NCBI GenBank assembly: GCA_033549305.1
Contig: JAWSUV010000001.1
Coordinates: 1-64,000 of the forward strand
DNA: 64,000 nucleotides
Direction of reading: 5' to 3'
DNA from: Anoxynatronum sp033549305
GTDB taxonomy: Bacteria > Bacillota > Clostridia > Peptostreptococcales > Tindalliaceae
Shown here: positions 49,839 through 58,859 of the stretch, one piece after another
Position numbering within the stretch: position 1 is the first letter of the stretch
How the letters are laid out: the number at the start of each line of letters is the position of its first letter
The notes under the pieces: generated by a model
The model's input: the letters and a program-made list of their open reading frames with translations, nothing else
Told to the model about the DNA's origin: nothing
Database searches by the model: none
Made by a program: the position numbers and the translations under genes

Positions 49839-51937
49839 CAATTTGTTTTTTCCTGATCTTTTTCCTCGAACGACCTTTCATAAGAACACGCCTTGTTAGG
49901 ACACACCAGCTTTGTTCCTTTTTTTGTTCTCTTGATCACGAGCAGCGAATCACATGTTGGACATTTCTCATTAACCGGTTGGTTCCATGATACAAAGCGG
50001 CATTCCGGGAATTGGTTGCACCCATAAAAAACCCGCCCTTTTTTAGATTTTCGTTCAACTATTTCACCTTCCTCACAAAGCGGACAAGGCACATCAATTT
50101 TTTTCACAAAAGGTTTTGTGTTGCTGCATTCGGGGTAGGCTGAGCAGGCTAGAAACTTACCGTACCTGCCGTATTTTATGAGCATTGGAGCACCGCATTT
50201 TTCACAGATTTCATCACTTTTTTCAACAAAATCAACTTCTTCGACATGTTCCTCCGCATGTTGAAGCATCTTTTCAAACGGATCATAGAATTCTCTGATT
50301 AACTGTTTCCAGTCTTCTTCACCGTCTTCTATTTCATCCAGCTGTTTTTCCATGCGGGCTGTAAAATTCACGTCGATAATTTTATCAAAATAATCTTCCA
50401 GCAGCCGTGTCACAAGAATCCCCAGTTCAGTAGGTTTGAGGTTCTTGGCTTCTTTCATCACATAACCACGGGCTAGAATGGTACTGATGGTCGGTGCGTA
50501 TGTGCTTGGTCTGCCAATGCCAAGTTCTTCCATTGCTTTAACAAGTGTCGCTTCCGTATAGCGGGCAGGCGGTTGCGTAAAGTGCTGTGTTGGAAGGGTT
50601 TTCCTTTGGGTGAAAACATCGCCTTTTTCAATTGCCGGCAGCAGTTGGTCTTTCGCCACAGATGCAAAACTGTAGACTTTTAAGAAACCATCGAAGATCA
50701 GCCTTGATCCATTGGCTCTAAACTGACATTTCTCCACTTCCATGGTTACTGTGATATTTTGGTAGAGGGCTGCTTTCATCCGACTGGCAACAAATCGTTC
50801 CCAGATAAGTTTGTATAATTTATACTGATCATTGTTCAGATACGCTTTAATGCTGTCCGGCGTTTTTTCGACATCAGAGGGACGGATGGCTTCATGCGCA
50901 TCCTGTATTGATTTGTTTGACTGTTTCTTCTTAACAATGGCTTTATCTGGCCGAAGATAATCTTTTCCATAAGCCGATTCAATATACTCACGGACATTCT
51001 TATTGGCCTCTTCAGAAATGCGGGTCGAATCTGTTCGAAGGTAGGTGATCAATCCCACACTGCCCTCTTTTCCCAGGTCAATCCCTTCGTAAAGCTGCTG
51101 GGCAACCATCATGGCCTTGCGCGTGGCATATCCCAGGCGGTTGGCAGCTTCCTGCTGCAATGTACTCGTCGTGAAAGGATCTGATGGATTCCGTCTTTTT
51201 TCACTTTCTTTGATCTGTGTCGCTGTCAGTATTTTACCCTTGATCAGATGAAGAATCCGTTGAACGTCTTCTTCAGTTGTAAGTTTTTTGTGCCCCATTT
51301 CATCCTGATGAAATTGAACATTCACTTTTTCCTTTTTTCGGCTTTCCAGTTCCAATTCAAGATTCCAGTATTCCTGAGGAATGAATTGATTGATTTCTTC
51401 TTCTCTGTCCTTAATCATTTTGGTGGCAACCGATTGAACCCGACCGGCACTGAGTCCTTTGCGCAGTTTCTTCCACAGCAGCGGACTTAGTTTGTACCCC
51501 ACCAGCCTGTCCAACACTCGTCTCGCCTGTTGTGCATCCACCAGTTTTTTGTCAATGATTCTCGGGTTTTTTACGGCAGCTTTAATGGCATTCTTCGTAA
51601 TTTCATTGAAAACGATACGACAGGGTTCATCATCCTTCAAATTCAGGGCATTCGCTAAATGCCAGGAGATAGCCTCACCTTCACGGTCAAGGTCAGTTGC
51701 CAGCAGGATTTTGTTTGCTTTCTTTGCTTCTTTTTTAATCTCATTTAATATTGGTCCTTTGCCCCGGATCGTGATATATTGTGGTTCAAAATCTTTTTCA
51801 ATTTCTACTCCGATTTTACTTTTGGGCAGATCAATGATATGTCCGACAGTTGCCTTTACAGTGTAATGGCTGCCGAGAAACTTCTTGATGGTTTTCGCTT
51901 TTGCCGGGGACTCGACAATGACCAGTGATTTGGACAT
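49838..51937 (-). CDS. topA: DNA topoisomerase I
   Basis: Relaxes negative supercoils. 699 residues: Toprim domain at the start (KSLVIVESPAKAKTIKKFLG, with LATDLDREGEAISWHL), the type IA core with GLITYLRTDSTRIS carrying the catalytic Tyr, and three C-terminal zinc ribbons (CEKCGAPM, CPLCEEGE, CPTCDSLL), all with four cysteines. AUG 51937 follows GAGGTG. It has its own promoter after dprA. Confidence 0.97.
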   Translation of the reverse strand: MSKSLVIVESPAKAKTIKKFLGSHYTVKATVGHIIDLPKSKIGVEIEKDFEPQYITIRGKGPILNEIKKEAKKANKILLATDLDREGEAISWHLANALNLKDDEPCRIVFNEITKNAIKAAVKNPRIIDKKLVDAQQARRVLDRLVGYKLSPLLWKKLRKGLSAGRVQSVATKMIKDREEEINQFIPQEYWNLELELESRKKEKVNVQFHQDEMGHKKLTTEEDVQRILHLIKGKILTATQIKESEKRRNPSDPFTTSTLQQEAANRLGYATRKAMMVAQQLYEGIDLGKEGSVGLITYLRTDSTRISEEANKNVREYIESAYGKDYLRPDKAIVKKKQSNKSIQDAHEAIRPSDVEKTPDSIKAYLNNDQYKLYKLIWERFVASRMKAALYQNITVTMEVEKCQFRANGSRLIFDGFLKVYSFASVAKDQLLPAIEKGDVFTQRKTLPTQHFTQPPARYTEATLVKAMEELGIGRPSTYAPTISTILARGYVMKEAKNLKPTELGILVTRLLEDYFDKIIDVNFTARMEKQLDEIEDGEEDWKQLIREFYDPFEKMLQHAEEHVEEVDFVEKSDEICEKCGAPMLIKYGRYGKFLACSAYPECSNTKPFVKKIDVPCPLCEEGEIVERKSKKGRVFYGCNQFPECRFVSWNQPVNEKCPTCDSLLVIKRTKKGTKLVCPNKACSYERSFEEKDQEKTN

Positions 51938-51974
51938 GGTAACACCTCTTTTGTAATTTAAAAACTCACGCACG

Positions 51975-52003
51975 ATTATATCAGGTTATCAGCGTACTGT
52001 AAA
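51975..52003 (-). promoter_or_regulatory. Promoter of topA
   Basis: TTTACA (52003-51998), 17-nt spacer, TATAAT (51980-51975) with extended -10 TGA. The -35 lies in the 3' end of dprA. Confidence 0.8.
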
Positions 52004-53077
52004 TCTTTTGCCGGGATGCTGTTCAACCAATCCTTTTAATTCCAATACTGTCAGAATGCCATTCAGCACGGAAACGGATAATCCTGTATCGATAATCAAC
52101 TGTTCCAGCTGGGTCGGTCCTTTATGTACGGCAGTCATCACTAAACGCTCATCTTCACTGAGGGAAACTGTCCGCATCTCAGCAGACAGCTGGAGTAAAT
52201 CCTGTGGCAGCAGCGATCTCAACGGACTGATCAGGTCCTCTGTTTCTAAAACCATTCTGGCGCCATCACGAAGCAGTCGGTTGGTACCGGCACTCAGGGC
52301 ACTGTTGATGCTGCCCGGCAGTGCAAACACGTCTCTTCCCTGCTCCATGGCGAAGTCGGCCGTGATTAGTGCTCCGCTGCGTTCGCCTGCTTCCACGACA
52401 AATACACCGATGGAAAGTCCGCTGATGATCCGGTTTCGTGCCGGAAAAAAATGTTTCTGCGGTTCAGTTCCTGGTCCATATTCACTGATAATAGTCCCGG
52501 AAAGCGCCATCTGTTCATAGAGTGACCGGTTTGATGCCGGATATACCTGATCAATGCCGCCGCCCAGCACCCCCACGCTGTAACCGCCTGCTTCGAGACA
52601 GCTTTGATGTCCCGCAGCATCAATGCCGTAAGCCAGTCCGCTGACAACGCCCACGCCGAAATGCGCGAGTTCACGGGCAAAGTGGCCGGCCGCCCATTTT
52701 CCATAGGTGGTAGCTTTTCGCGCACCAACAATGCCGATCATTGGAACGGAAGCAAGGGGTTTCCCTTTCAAATACAGGACCCAGGGCGGATCATAGATCT
52801 GCTTTAAATCATGCGGGTAATCATCATCCAGCAGCGTCAAAACCTGGTATGCAGACTGCACGTCATGCACCTGGCGTTTCATTGACTCCTGATCCCGAAC
52901 CACATTTTTGATGATATGTTCACGGAAGGGGCTTTTCCCAAGCACCGCTCCCAACTGTTCGTCTTTTGCCCGGAATATTTCCTGGAATGAGCCGAAATAA
53001 TCATATAACGCCGTCAGTGGTTTTGAGTAATACAAGCCAGCAAGGCTTAATGCGATCACACACTCCCGCTCTTCCAT
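51989..53077 (-). CDS. dprA: DNA-processing protein DprA/Smf
   Basis: Loads RecA on incoming single-stranded DNA in natural transformation and occurs widely in non-competent bacteria. 362 residues: N-terminal SAM-like part, Rossmann-fold core with IVGARKATTYG, GLAYGIDAAGH, PARNRIISGLS and ALPGSINS, and a C-terminal winged helix. AUG 53077 follows AAAAGGAG at 8 nt and lies 4 nt after comM. Confidence 0.95.
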   Translation of the reverse strand: MEERECVIALSLAGLYYSKPLTALYDYFGSFQEIFRAKDEQLGAVLGKSPFREHIIKNVVRDQESMKRQVHDVQSAYQVLTLLDDDYPHDLKQIYDPPWVLYLKGKPLASVPMIGIVGARKATTYGKWAAGHFARELAHFGVGVVSGLAYGIDAAGHQSCLEAGGYSVGVLGGGIDQVYPASNRSLYEQMALSGTIISEYGPGTEPQKHFFPARNRIISGLSIGVFVVEAGERSGALITADFAMEQGRDVFALPGSINSALSAGTNRLLRDGARMVLETEDLISPLRSLLPQDLLQLSAEMRTVSLSEDERLVMTAVHKGPTQLEQLIIDTGLSVSVLNGILTVLELKGLVEQHPGKRFTVR

Positions 53078-53081
53078 GCCA

Positions 53082-54617
53082 TCAGCTCCTTTTAAAATGA
53101 TGCAGGGTTCTGAACTGCAGCGCTTCTGCCAGATGATACTGAAGGATCTGTTCGCTGAGATCCAGATCGGCAATGGTTCTTGCCACTTTGAGAACCCTGT
53201 GATAGGCACGAGCGCTTAGTTTCATTTTATTGAAAGCTTCTTTCATCATCGTCTCTGCTTTTGGTTCCAGAGTACAATACCGCTGAATTTTTGCCGCGCT
53301 GATCCCGGCGTTGGTCCGATTTTTCTGGTGAGAATACCGCGCATACTGCATCTCTCTGGCCTTTTTAACTCTTTCCTTCACCATCAGCACATCATCCTTT
53401 TTCTTAGGCTGCGTCAGATCATCGTATGCAATACGGCGTGCTTCCACGAAAAGATCCATGCGATCCAGCAATGGCCCGGATATCCGGTTAGCATAACGCT
53501 GTACTTGATAAGGCGCACATTGGCAGGAGCTTCCTTCCTCCTCAAATCCATAGTACCCGCAGGGACATGGATTGAGTGCCGCCACCAGCATGAATTCACT
53601 GGGGAATGTAAAGGAACCTGCCGATCGTGAGACCACCACCTGCCCGTCTTCCAATGGCTGTCGGAGTATTTCCAGTGATCGTTTATCAAATTCAGGCAGT
53701 TCGTCCAGAAATAAAACACCCCGATGGCTCAGGGAGATTTCTCCCGGCCGTGGTATTCGGCCTCCTCCCGTTAACGCTATGGATGAAGTCGTATGATGCG
53801 GGGCGCGGAAAGGTCTTTGCTTAAAAAAAGCCCTGTCCGGCGTCAACAGGCCGGCAGCACTGTATATAACAGCCACTTCCATGGATTCTTCGAAATTCAT
53901 ATCCGGCAAAATCGATGGCAGTCTCCTGGCCGCCATGGTTTTACCGGAACCTGGAGGGCCCACCATAATCAGGTTATGACCGCCGGCAGCGGCAATTTCC
54001 AATGCCCGTTTTACATTTTCCTGTCCCTGTAGATCGTTGATGTTTTCCAGGGGTGCGGTTTTTATATGTTCTGCCGGGATGACGCTTTCAGCAGGAACAA
54101 AAATAATTTCTTCCCTCAATTGCCGTACAAGTTCGGCCAGACTTTTCACAAAACAACACTGGAGGCCTTTCAACAGACTGGCTTCAAAACGATTCTCCCA
54201 GGGAATGATTACGCGCTCATAGCCCATTCGCTGCAATTCCATAATCATGGGCAGCACGCCGTTTACCCGGAGGATGGATCCGTCAAGCGACAGTTCCCCT
54301 ATCACCACGGTGTCTCCGAGCACATGCCCGGGAATCTGTCCTGTGGCCATTAACACCGCCAACGCTATGGGTAAATCAAAGTGTGTTCCCTCTTTGCGCG
54401 AATCAGCCGGAGCCAGATTAATGGTCACGCGCTGCATCGGAAATTCCAGTCCGTTGTTATCAATGGCTGCCCGAACACGGTCGCGCGACTCTTTTACCGC
54501 CGCATCCGGCAGTCCCACAATATTGACAGCGGGCAGTCCATTGGCTGTATCAACTTCCACATCAATCTTTAACACCTGCAGCCCAATTAGGCTGGCTGTT
54601 GTTGACTTAGCAAGCAT
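53082..54617 (-). CDS. comM: ComM/YifB-family AAA+ ATPase
   Basis: Hexameric helicase that promotes branch migration in transformation. 511 residues: N-terminal Lon-protease-like domain (GLPDAAVKESRDRVRAAI), Mg-chelatase AAA+ module with GPPGSGKTMAARRLP, LFLDELPEFD and a zinc-binding CPCGYYG loop, and the C-terminal helical domain (LSARAYHRVLKVARTIADL). AUG 54617 is preferred over an upstream GUG that abuts the ribosome site. Confidence 0.94.
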   Translation of the reverse strand: MLAKSTTASLIGLQVLKIDVEVDTANGLPAVNIVGLPDAAVKESRDRVRAAIDNNGLEFPMQRVTINLAPADSRKEGTHFDLPIALAVLMATGQIPGHVLGDTVVIGELSLDGSILRVNGVLPMIMELQRMGYERVIIPWENRFEASLLKGLQCCFVKSLAELVRQLREEIIFVPAESVIPAEHIKTAPLENINDLQGQENVKRALEIAAAGGHNLIMVGPPGSGKTMAARRLPSILPDMNFEESMEVAVIYSAAGLLTPDRAFFKQRPFRAPHHTTSSIALTGGGRIPRPGEISLSHRGVLFLDELPEFDKRSLEILRQPLEDGQVVVSRSAGSFTFPSEFMLVAALNPCPCGYYGFEEEGSSCQCAPYQVQRYANRISGPLLDRMDLFVEARRIAYDDLTQPKKKDDVLMVKERVKKAREMQYARYSHQKNRTNAGISAAKIQRYCTLEPKAETMMKEAFNKMKLSARAYHRVLKVARTIADLDLSEQILQYHLAEALQFRTLHHFKRS

Positions 54618-54650
54618 GTGCAACACATCCTTCCATATGATGTCGTATCT

Positions 54651-55007
54651 TTAAAAAAGGGAAAAAGCGTTGGGAAGATGCACCACTTTAGTAGGATTAT
54701 GGTCTTGATAGATTTCAACCACATCAAAACGAAAGCGTTGATGCGCGATTCGGTAGCGCTGTATGTATTGCTGTGCGGTTTTAATGATGACCCGCTGTTT
54801 CGCTAATGTAACGGCTTCCCGGGGCAGGCCGTAACGTGAATTTCGGCGTGTTTTTACCTCAACAAACACCATCATCTGATCTTTTTGCATAATCAGGTCG
54901 ATTTCCCCGAAACGACAGCGGTAGTTTTGACAGACCAGCGTATAACCCTGTTCTTGAAGAAAGGAAAGGGCCTTTTTTTCACCGTCCTTGCCGGTTTGGT
55001 GATTCAT
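54651..55007 (-). CDS. yraN: UPF0102 family endonuclease-like protein YraN
   Basis: 118-residue protein with the restriction-endonuclease-like core: GEIDLIMQ and VFVEVKTRRNSRYG form the D-ExK metal site. The function is not firmly established. AUG 55007 overlaps the rnhB stop (ATGA), so translation is coupled; a longer frame covers rnhB and is rejected. Confidence 0.92.
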   Translation of the reverse strand: MNHQTGKDGEKKALSFLQEQGYTLVCQNYRCRFGEIDLIMQKDQMMVFVEVKTRRNSRYGLPREAVTLAKQRVIIKTAQQYIQRYRIAHQRFRFDVVEIYQDHNPTKVVHLPNAFSLF

Positions 55008-55636
55008 GTCAGACACCTTTTTGTTGCCATGATTTTCTGTATGAAGCTTTTCCGGTGCAATGGTGTGGGACCGTGAGCCAACAGCGCTTCCCGATGAATT
55101 TTTGTGCCATAACCCTTGTGTTTGTCGAGCCCGTACAGAGGATAGGTGCGATGCCATTCCTGGCACATCCGGTCGCGGGTAACTTTCGCCACGATAGATG
55201 CAGCAGCAATGCCATGTACCTGGTCCTCTCCGTGAATGATTGCCTGCTGGGGATAGGGAAGATCGAGGATTTCAGCATCAATCAGGAGAGCTTCGGGCGT
55301 CATGATTTGCCCGTCAGCTGTTTTAAGCTGGTTGATCGCCATGATCATTGCTTGTCGGGATGCCTGTTTAATATTGATCCGTTCGATCTCTTCCACTGAA
55401 ACAACACCAACACCGATTGCCACCGCTTTTTCGATAATGTGAGCGTAATACAATTCCCGTTTTTTTTCGGATAGTTTTTTTGAATCCTTCACTCCCTCAA
55501 TGATCTCAAAAGGCTTCAGAATCACTGCTGCGGCGACTACCGGTCCAAAAAGACATCCCCGGCCCACTTCGTCGCAGCAGGCAATTCGCTTGATACCGTT
55601 TTCCCATAACGCTCTTTCATAAGCCATCGGATTCAT
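55004..55636 (-). CDS. rnhB: Ribonuclease HII
   Basis: Removes ribonucleotides from DNA and RNA in hybrids. 210 residues: CDEVGRGCLFGPVVAAAVIL with the DE pair, then the remaining active-site aspartates in LLIDAEIL and AAASIVAKVTRDR. KHKGYGTKIH is typical. Coupled by ATGA overlap to rbgA upstream. Confidence 0.96.
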   Translation of the reverse strand: MNPMAYERALWENGIKRIACCDEVGRGCLFGPVVAAAVILKPFEIIEGVKDSKKLSEKKRELYYAHIIEKAVAIGVGVVSVEEIERINIKQASRQAMIMAINQLKTADGQIMTPEALLIDAEILDLPYPQQAIIHGEDQVHGIAAASIVAKVTRDRMCQEWHRTYPLYGLDKHKGYGTKIHREALLAHGPTPLHRKSFIQKIMATKRCLT

Positions 55637-56490
55637 TTTGACACCTCATCATCAGGTTTTTCCAGTGATATTTTGCCAATCCTGCCACCACGGAATTCAT
55701 CAAGGACAATGATCGCTGCACGCAGAAGGTCTGCCTCTCCGCCGCGCATGATACAGCCGCGCACCTGTGCAATCCATTCCATATAGGCCAGGGGTGATAC
55801 TGTGATGTCACCGCCATATCGGACTTGCAGCTCATGTGGGTATTTCTGGAGCAGCTCCCTGATTAAGTCATGCGCCAGCTCCTGCTGATCGATGATCTCA
55901 TCACGAATAGCACCTGTTTGTGCCAGGTGAATTCCCGTCAGCGGATCTTCAAACTTTGGCCATAAGATTCCAGGTGTATCCAGTAATTCAATCTGTGCAT
56001 GGACACGAATCCACTGTTTTCCACGGGTGACACCAGGTTTATCGCCCGTTTTTGCGCTGCCTTTCCCAACCAGCTGATTAATAATGGTCGATTTCCCGAC
56101 ATTGGGGATTCCGACAACCATCACCCGCGCCGGTCTGGGTTTTCGACCCCGGCTGGTTAGATGGGCAGTCTTTTCAGCAAAAGCCGCTTTTACCGCTTCC
56201 AGAATATGCCGTCGGGAACCACCCGCAACGGAATTGGTTTTGATCACCAGCAGTCCCACTGCTTCAAAATGCCGTTGCCAATCTTCCGTCACCCTATCAT
56301 CCGCCAGATCCGATTTATTAAGTACGACGATCCTTTTTTTGTGCAGCAGGATCGAAGAAAGCTTTGGATTGCTGCTGCTTCTCGGAATCCGTGCATCCAG
56401 AAGTTCCAACACTACATCAATGAGCTGGAGCTGTTCTTTCAGCAATTCTTCTGTTTTCTTCATGTGCCCCGGGTACCAGTTAATACTCAT
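55633..56490 (-). CDS. rbgA: Ribosome biogenesis GTPase RbgA (YlqF)
   Basis: Circularly permuted GTPase for late 50S assembly. 285 residues in the order G4 (LNKSDLAD), G1 (GIPNVGKSTIINQL), G3 (DTPGILWPKF), then an ANTAR-like C-terminal domain. INWYPGHMKKTEE is the family N-terminus, so AUG 56490 (after AGGTGAG) is chosen. It follows rplS in the usual order. Confidence 0.96.
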   Translation of the reverse strand: MSINWYPGHMKKTEELLKEQLQLIDVVLELLDARIPRSSSNPKLSSILLHKKRIVVLNKSDLADDRVTEDWQRHFEAVGLLVIKTNSVAGGSRRHILEAVKAAFAEKTAHLTSRGRKPRPARVMVVGIPNVGKSTIINQLVGKGSAKTGDKPGVTRGKQWIRVHAQIELLDTPGILWPKFEDPLTGIHLAQTGAIRDEIIDQQELAHDLIRELLQKYPHELQVRYGGDITVSPLAYMEWIAQVRGCIMRGGEADLLRAAIIVLDEFRGGRIGKISLEKPDDEVSK

Positions 56491-56513
56491 CTCATTACTC
56501 ACCTCTATAATGA

Positions 56514-56535
56514 AAGGGACTGCTATGAGTCCCTT
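56514..56535 (-). terminator. Hairpin after rplS
   Basis: AAGGGACT and AGTCCCTT (8 bp, 6-nt loop) begin 4 nt after the rplS stop, followed by TCATTATAG. A weak U-tract suggests partial termination before rbgA. Confidence 0.5.
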
Positions 56536-56539
56536 ATCA

Positions 56540-56884
56540 TTACCGTTTTTCTTTGATTTTAAAAGCGGCTTTTCCAATTCTGTCACGAATGTAGTGAAGC
56601 TTGGCTCGTCTGACTTTACCTCTTTTTATCACCTGGATTTTGTCAATCTTGGGCGAGTGTACTGGAAATGTTCTTTCCACGCCGACACCGGATGCAATTC
56701 TGCGCACTGTGAATGTTTCACGAATGCCACCACCCTGACGCTTAATCACAATGCCTTCAAACACCTGAATACGTTCCCGCGTTCCTTCTTTAACTTTGAC
56801 ATGCACCTTTACAGTGTCGCCTGTATTAAAGATTATTTGGTCCTTATTCAAACGTTCCTGTTCTAATGTACGAATTAAGTCCAT
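56540..56884 (-). CDS. rplS: 50S ribosomal protein L19
   Basis: 114 residues with the L19 marks FNTGDTVKVHVKVKEGTRER, VFEGIVIKRQGGGIRETFTV and HSPKIDKIQVI (each partly quoted). AUG 56884 follows GGAAGGAGGG; the longer upstream frame lies in the leader. It has its own promoter and a candidate L19 leader. Confidence 0.96.
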   Translation of the reverse strand: MDLIRTLEQERLNKDQIIFNTGDTVKVHVKVKEGTRERIQVFEGIVIKRQGGGIRETFTVRRIASGVGVERTFPVHSPKIDKIQVIKRGKVRRAKLHYIRDRIGKAAFKIKEKR

Positions 56885-56948
56885 GTTTGTCCCTCCTTCC
56901 TCAATAACGTTCATATGCCATAACTCCACAGAGGAACGTCTGTCATAT
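56885..56948 (-). promoter_or_regulatory. Candidate L19 leader with alternative pairings
   Basis: In the 64-nt leader ACAGA pairs with TCTGT and ATATG with CATAT. Alternatively ACGTTC pairs with GAACGT and TTCCTC (56936-56931) with GAGGAA (56902-56897), directly next to the GGAGGG ribosome site. The two sets exclude each other. L19 leaders are known in Firmicutes. Confidence 0.55.
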
Positions 56949-56954
56949 CAAGTC

Positions 56955-56983
56955 ATTATACCATGCAGATCAATGCGGTACAA
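56955..56983 (-). promoter_or_regulatory. Promoter of rplS
   Basis: TTGTAC (56983-56978), 17-nt spacer, TATAAT (56960-56955) with TGG extended -10. It begins just after trmD. Confidence 0.8.
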
Positions 56984-56989
56984 TCCTGT

Positions 56990-57730
56990 TCATCGTTCTT
57001 GTTGCAATGTATGAAGCCACTCCAGTTCCTCTTTGGTTAACAGCGATTCATCGATCAGATCAGGCCGTTTGAGCCAGGTTTCCCTGATAGCCTGATACTG
57101 GCGCCACTGTCGAATCTTCTCATGATGCCCCGATAAAAGCACTTCCGGAACCTGCAAATTTCTGAAAACCGGCGGCCTTGTATAGTGAGGATATTCCAGT
57201 AGTCCGCCATAAAGGGATTCTTCCTGATAGCTCAGATCTTCCTTCAGAACGCCTGGAATCATACGTGCGATGGCATCGACCATGACAGCTGCAGGCAGTT
57301 CTCCGCCCGTCAGGACGTAATCACCAATGGAAATCTCGTCGGTCACCAGTTCATCGATCACACGCTGGTCGACACCTTCATAATGACCGCACAGAATAAT
57401 CAAAGATTTCTCCTGAGCCAGTTCTTCTGCCATCTGCTGTGTAAACAGTCGGCCTTTAGGTGTGCAGTAAATGGTTCTAACCGGCGCATCCGTGTGAAGC
57501 TGTTCTGTGACTGCTTCATGGACATTGAAAATGGGCTGAGGTGTCATCACCATACCGCATCCGCCGCCATAAGGGTAGTCATCGACACTTTTATGCCGGT
57601 TATCCGCATAGTCACGGATTTGATGACATATCACCTGCAACAGCTCCTGATCACATGCTCTTTTCAGGATACTGTGACTGAAAATCTGTTCCAGCATTTC
57701 AGGAAACAGTGTCAGTATATGAATGTTCAT
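56990..57730 (-). CDS. trmD: tRNA (guanine-37-N1)-methyltransferase
   Basis: Methylates G37 to prevent frameshifting. 246 residues with the SPOUT trefoil-knot segment CGHYEGVDQRVIDE and SIGDYVLTGGELPA, and PYGGGCGMVM. The start overlaps the rimM stop by 4 nt (ATGA). Confidence 0.97.
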   Translation of the reverse strand: MNIHILTLFPEMLEQIFSHSILKRACDQELLQVICHQIRDYADNRHKSVDDYPYGGGCGMVMTPQPIFNVHEAVTEQLHTDAPVRTIYCTPKGRLFTQQMAEELAQEKSLIILCGHYEGVDQRVIDELVTDEISIGDYVLTGGELPAAVMVDAIARMIPGVLKEDLSYQEESLYGGLLEYPHYTRPPVFRNLQVPEVLLSGHHEKIRQWRQYQAIRETWLKRPDLIDESLLTKEELEWLHTLQQER

Positions 57731-58230
57731 GACAACAATCCTTCAATCGGTTCAATGATCACCTGCTGTTCTTCAAGTGAGATCTTCTTGATGAAAGCTT
57801 TTACAGCAGGAATCATCCATTCTTTCTTTCCGTCCAGTGAAGTGACCACATAGACGTCGTGAGCACCTGTGGAAATGACCTGCGTCAATGTTCCAACATG
57901 CTCTCCATCAGTGAGATAAATCTGAAGGCCCACCAGATCTTTAATGTAATACCGGTCTTCTTCCAGCTCAGGTCGCTGGGTTTCATCAGAGTACAGATGC
58001 TTCCCTCGTAGTGGTTCAACCTGTTCAATGCTGTCAAGACCCTCTAATTGGAGTATCAGGTCTTTCGGCCGGATTTTTATTTCCCTGATAATCCATTTTC
58101 GGTCGCTGCCCTCAATATAGACCCATTTCATGTTCTTGAACCGGTCTGAATCGTCAGTCATCGGATATACTTTTATCCCACCTCGGAGACCGTGAGTGCT
58201 GGTGATGACACCGACTTTTAAATAATCCAT
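57727..58230 (-). CDS. rimM: 16S rRNA processing protein RimM
   Basis: Binds S19 during 30S assembly. 167 residues: N-terminal RimM barrel (VGVITSTHGLRGGIKV) and C-terminal PRC barrel (YYIKDLVGLQIY, MIPAVKAFIKKI). AUG follows GGAGGTTGCGG. ylqD, found before rimM in B. subtilis, is missing. Confidence 0.95.
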   Translation of the reverse strand: MDYLKVGVITSTHGLRGGIKVYPMTDDSDRFKNMKWVYIEGSDRKWIIREIKIRPKDLILQLEGLDSIEQVEPLRGKHLYSDETQRPELEEDRYYIKDLVGLQIYLTDGEHVGTLTQVISTGAHDVYVVTSLDGKKEWMIPAVKAFIKKISLEEQQVIIEPIEGLLS

Positions 58231-58295
58231 TCCGCAACCTCCATCGCTGCTCCAAATCTGTGAAAACCTTGCAGCGCTGTTGGAACTTTCTGATG

Positions 58296-58523
58296 CTACA
58301 GGATTTCCACGATCACTTTCTTACTTTCCTTTGTTGCTGCCGCTTTCACGACAGTGCGGATCGCTTTGGCAATCCGGCCTTGTTTTCCGATGACTTTTCC
58401 CATATCTTCAGGCGCCACACGAAGCTCAATAAGAATCGAAGAACTGCCTTCCACTTCGTTGACCTGCACCTGATCCGGATGGTCCACCAGGGCTTTCGCA
58501 ATTAATTCTACCAGATAGCCCAT
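58296..58523 (-). CDS. khpA: KH-domain RNA-binding protein KhpA
   Basis: 75-residue single-KH protein (YlqC) that pairs with KhpB/Jag in Gram-positives to bind RNA. The GxxG loop is in VIGKQGRIAKAIRTVV. It lies between rpsP and rimM, the conserved place. Confidence 0.95.
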   Translation of the reverse strand: MGYLVELIAKALVDHPDQVQVNEVEGSSSILIELRVAPEDMGKVIGKQGRIAKAIRTVVKAAATKESKKVIVEIL

Positions 58524-58554
58524 GTCTCGATCCTCCCTTGTTCATCAGGTACTG

Positions 58555-58800
58555 TTACTCCAGGATACCGTTGTTCTTCAGCAGAACACGGACTGTTTCA
58601 GTGGGTTTTGCCCCATTGGATAACCATTTCTGTGCTTTTTCCTGATCGATTTTGATTTCCTTGGGTTCTGATACAGGATTATAGAAACCAATTTCTTCAA
58701 TAAATCGTCCATCCCGCGGAGAACGGCTGTCTGCCACAACAATCCGGTAGAAAGGACGTTTCTTGGCACCCATTCTTTTCAGTCGAATTTTCACTGCCAT
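58555..58800 (-). CDS. rpsP: 30S ribosomal protein S16
   Basis: 81 residues: VKIRLKRMGAKKRPFYRIVV and SPRDGRFIEEIGFYNP are the S16 signature. AUG follows GGGAGGTGAAATAAC. Confidence 0.97.
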   Translation of the reverse strand: MAVKIRLKRMGAKKRPFYRIVVADSRSPRDGRFIEEIGFYNPVSEPKEIKIDQEKAQKWLSNGAKPTETVRVLLKNNGILE

Positions 58801-58859
58801 GTTATTTCACCTCCCTTTCATGACGTACTGACATTCATGCAACGTTTATGATTGAAGGC

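Noticed and set aside
51989..54617. Transformation or mobile island (dprA-comM)
   Set aside because: Both genes are core in Firmicutes, occupy the usual place near topA, and show no composition change or flanking repeats.
54651..55166. Longer YraN product (171 residues)
   Set aside because: The extension is a shadow of rnhB; the AUG at 55007 overlaps the rnhB stop in the usual ATGA form.
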